64,000 bases of DNA from NCBI GenBank assembly GCA_965115815.1, contig OZ220465.1, forward strand, positions 4,154,001 to 4,218,000, in the 5' to 3' direction. The stretch comes from VXPW01 sp965115815. GTDB lineage: Bacteria > Pseudomonadota > Alphaproteobacteria > TMED109. Of the stretch, positions 62,258 through 64,000 are shown one piece after another; the stretch's first letter is position 1, and every line of letters begins with the position of its first letter. Made by a program: the position numbers and the translations under genes. Below the pieces are notes generated by a model. That model made no database searches. It saw only the letters and a program-made list of their open reading frames with translations, and was not told where the DNA came from.

Positions 62258-62962
62258 ATGCCGCCCCACGCCGCCGCCGATGCTCAGATGGTCTCGCGCT
62301 GGCGGGCCGTGCGCGCGGCCGTGCGGGCCGCGGAATGCGAGGCCGGCCGCGACCCCGGATGCGTGTCGCTGGTGGCCGTCTCCAAGGGCGTGGCCGCCCG
62401 ACGGGTCGAGGCGCTGCTGGCCGCCGGCCAGCGGATCTTCGCGGAAAACCGCGTGCGGGAAATGCTGGACAAGTGGCCGCCGCTTCTCCAGCGGTATCCG
62501 ACGACGGAACTCCGGTTCGTAGGCCGACTGCAAACGAACAAGGTCCGCGAAGCGGTCGGGATCGCCGATGCGATCGAAAGCGTCGATCGGGAGTCCCTGG
62601 CCCGCGCCTTGGCCGCTAGCGGCCGGGTCGGGGGTCGGGCCCGGCGGCTGCTCGTGCAGGTCAATGTCGGCGAGGAGCCCCAGAAGGGCGGTTGCCGGCC
62701 CGCCGAGGCCGATAGCTTCATCGCGTGGTGCCGGTCGGAACTGGGTCTCGAGATCGCGGGGGTCATGGGAATCCCGCCCGCACATGCCGATCCGGCTCCG
62801 TACTTCGGTTTGCTGCGGTCGCTCCGGGACCGCTTGGGCCTGCAGCAGTTGAGCATGGGGATGAGCGCGGACTTCGAATCCGCCGTGCGCTTGGGCGCCA
62901 CGCATGTCCGGGTCGGCACTGCGGTGTTCGGCCCGAGGCCGCAGGTTCGGGAGGAGGAGTGA
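62258..62962 (+). CDS. PLP homeostasis protein (YggS family)
   Basis: The 234-aa protein has the family lysine for PLP (VSLVAVSKGVAARRV), AENRVREML, HxFIG-like LRFVGRLQTNKVR, and the phosphate-binding end SMGMSADFESAVRLGATHVR. It buffers free pyridoxal phosphate. It starts 18 bases from the divergent ThiE-like gene. Confidence 0.93.
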   Translation: MPPHAAADAQMVSRWRAVRAAVRAAECEAGRDPGCVSLVAVSKGVAARRVEALLAAGQRIFAENRVREMLDKWPPLLQRYPTTELRFVGRLQTNKVREAVGIADAIESVDRESLARALAASGRVGGRARRLLVQVNVGEEPQKGGCRPAEADSFIAWCRSELGLEIAGVMGIPPAHADPAPYFGLLRSLRDRLGLQQLSMGMSADFESAVRLGATHVRVGTAVFGPRPQVREEE

Positions 62963-63548
62963 CCGACGGTTCCCGTACCGCCGGAACGCGGCGATGCGGG
63001 CCGCCGCAGCGTCCGACCCCTCCGTGGCGGAACGGGACGGACGGGGCGACGACGAACCGCCCGAAACCCGCGAACCCGCCGGTGCCCGGTCCCGGCCTGC
63101 GTTCCGACGACCCGGATACCGGCGATACGGGGTCTCGTCGATCGGCCTGCATCCACGCCTTCGGGACGGTTCCCGCAGGCCCGGCGGCACGACACCCGGC
63201 GCCCGGACGCTTCCCCGGACGGTCCGTCCGCCGACTGCCGCCGACCGCCCGCGGTTCCGCGCACGAAGGTCCTTCCGGTTTCGGGCCGGAAGCGTCGCAC
63301 AGCGCCGGCACTCCGACCGGCAGCCCGCCATCGCCCCGTGTTCGAGTGCAGACCGAACGCATGGTCCGATCCTCGGGAACTGCTCGCACACGTCCTCCGG
63401 ATCCCCGAATGCGCGGACGCGGTCTTCCGCCCCCCCGACCCTCGAGGCATCGGGCAGGGCTCGTGCGCACGCCTGACCCTCCGCCCGCCGGCCTCCGTCC
63501 CGCACGGGGATCGACCCCGAAGTCGGTGAGACGCGATCGCCGCGTGGC
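62963..63548. other. Intergenic stretch before atpI
   Basis: About 590 bp with long open frames on both strands but no motif that I recognise. Their content follows local GC composition and I do not call them genes. The end holds a promoter candidate. Confidence 0.4.
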
Positions 63549-63576
63549 TTGACATTTCCCGGGAAGCGGTTAGCGT
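63549..63576 (+). promoter_or_regulatory. Candidate promoter of the ATP synthase operon
   Basis: TTGACA at 63549-63554 and TAGCGT at 63571-63576 are 16 bp apart, about 45 bp before the atpI start. The -35 is perfect, the -10 is weak. Confidence 0.5.
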
Positions 63577-63621
63577 CCCGATGCCCGCCCTCGCGGGCGC
63601 TGGTGCGGAACCCTGCAATCT

Positions 63622-63948
63622 GTGGCGGCCGACACGCCTGACATCCCTGACCTCCCGCCGGACCTTTCCCGCCTCGCGGACCGCTTGGCCGACGACCCGT
63701 CGTTCTCGACCGGGCGCGCACCCGGCAAGGCCTTCGGCGGGGCGCTCAGGGTATCTTCCGAAATGATTGCCGGAATTGCGGCTGGGGGAGGAGGAGGCTG
63801 GCTGCTGGACGAATGGCTGGGCACGTCGCCAATATGGCTGATTCTCTGCGTGGGATTGGGCTTTGCCGCCGGCCTGCGCAACGTCTTCCGTACCGCTCAG
63901 GGGTACGACCGGCCGCCGCCACCGCCCGGCCAGGTTCCACCCTCCTGA
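63622..63948 (+). CDS. atpI: ATP synthase protein I (AtpI)
   Basis: The 108-aa protein has a soluble N terminus, two membrane helices (SEMIAGIAAGGGGGWLLDEW, then SPIWLILCVGLGFAAGLRN) and a Pro-rich tail. This is the alphaproteobacterial AtpI, which helps assemble the c-ring or import Mg. atpB follows 25 bases later. The start is a GTG. Confidence 0.85.
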   Translation: MAADTPDIPDLPPDLSRLADRLADDPSFSTGRAPGKAFGGALRVSSEMIAGIAAGGGGGWLLDEWLGTSPIWLILCVGLGFAAGLRNVFRTAQGYDRPPPPPGQVPPS

Positions 63949-63973
63949 TCCGTCTGCCGGGAACCGACTTCTG

Positions 63974-64000
63974 ATGGCAACCGAAGACACTGCCCAGAGC
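63974..64000 (+). CDS. atpB: ATP synthase F0 subunit a, first nine codons
   Basis: ATG at 63974 begins MATEDTAQS and is cut by the window end. atpI is normally followed by atpB, so the identification rests on position only. Confidence 0.55.

Overview
The window is chromosomal DNA of a GC-rich alphaproteobacterium, probably a Rhodospirillales-like lineage. I base this on gene order (ubiG-lysC-ptsP, ispG-hisS-prfA-prmC-DUF4167, clpB, parA-parB-holA-lptE-leuS, atpI-atpB), on the DUF4167 protein, on tightly packed operons with 4-bp stop/start overlaps, and on frequent GTG starts. No rRNA, tRNA or CRISPR array was found.

Layout. 1-6.3 kb is core: the secA 3' end, ubiG (minus), lysC, ptsP, a RodZ-like HTH membrane protein and ispG. 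6.3-13.4 kb is an insertion of mobile elements between ispG and hisS: two group II introns on the minus strand, one apparently nested inside the other (a twintron), then a 173-bp MITE with an 8-bp target duplication, a decayed DUF4338-ISAs1 transposase and a decayed Tn5-like transposase. 13.4-17.2 kb returns to core (hisS, prfA, prmC, DUF4167). 18.2-28.7 kb is an accessory nitrogen-scavenging locus: a LysR regulator divergent from a BMP-type ABC transporter, formamidase, two isochorismatase-family hydrolases, a cupin and an AtzF-type allophanate hydrolase. It suggests uptake and stepwise hydrolysis of biuret- or triuret-like compounds to ammonia. 28.9-40.7 kb holds clpB surrounded by elements: intron fragments, two inverted copies of an IS5-like MITE, two IS630 copies, an ISNCY element and a Dam-type methylase coupled to an IS66-like transposase. 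40.8-64 kb is mostly core: an M23 peptidase, a TPR protein, ispE, rsmD, an RluB-type synthase, a class I amidotransferase-like hydrolase, a uracil-DNA glycosylase, an ABC transporter with a histidine-rich loop plus DUF3299 protein, lutABC, smr, parAB, holA-lptE-leuS, a ThiE-like protein, yggS, and atpI with the start of atpB.

Two observations stand out. First, the junctions at 6450/6451 and 8369/8370 fit one group II intron inserted between domains V and VI of another. Second, the decayed elements share an odd mutation pattern: by hand alignment of the two IS630 copies, A:T to C:G transversions are the largest class and about 35 of about 41 fall at CpA/TpG. The same change explains amber stops and Leu-to-Arg changes in neighbouring dead elements.
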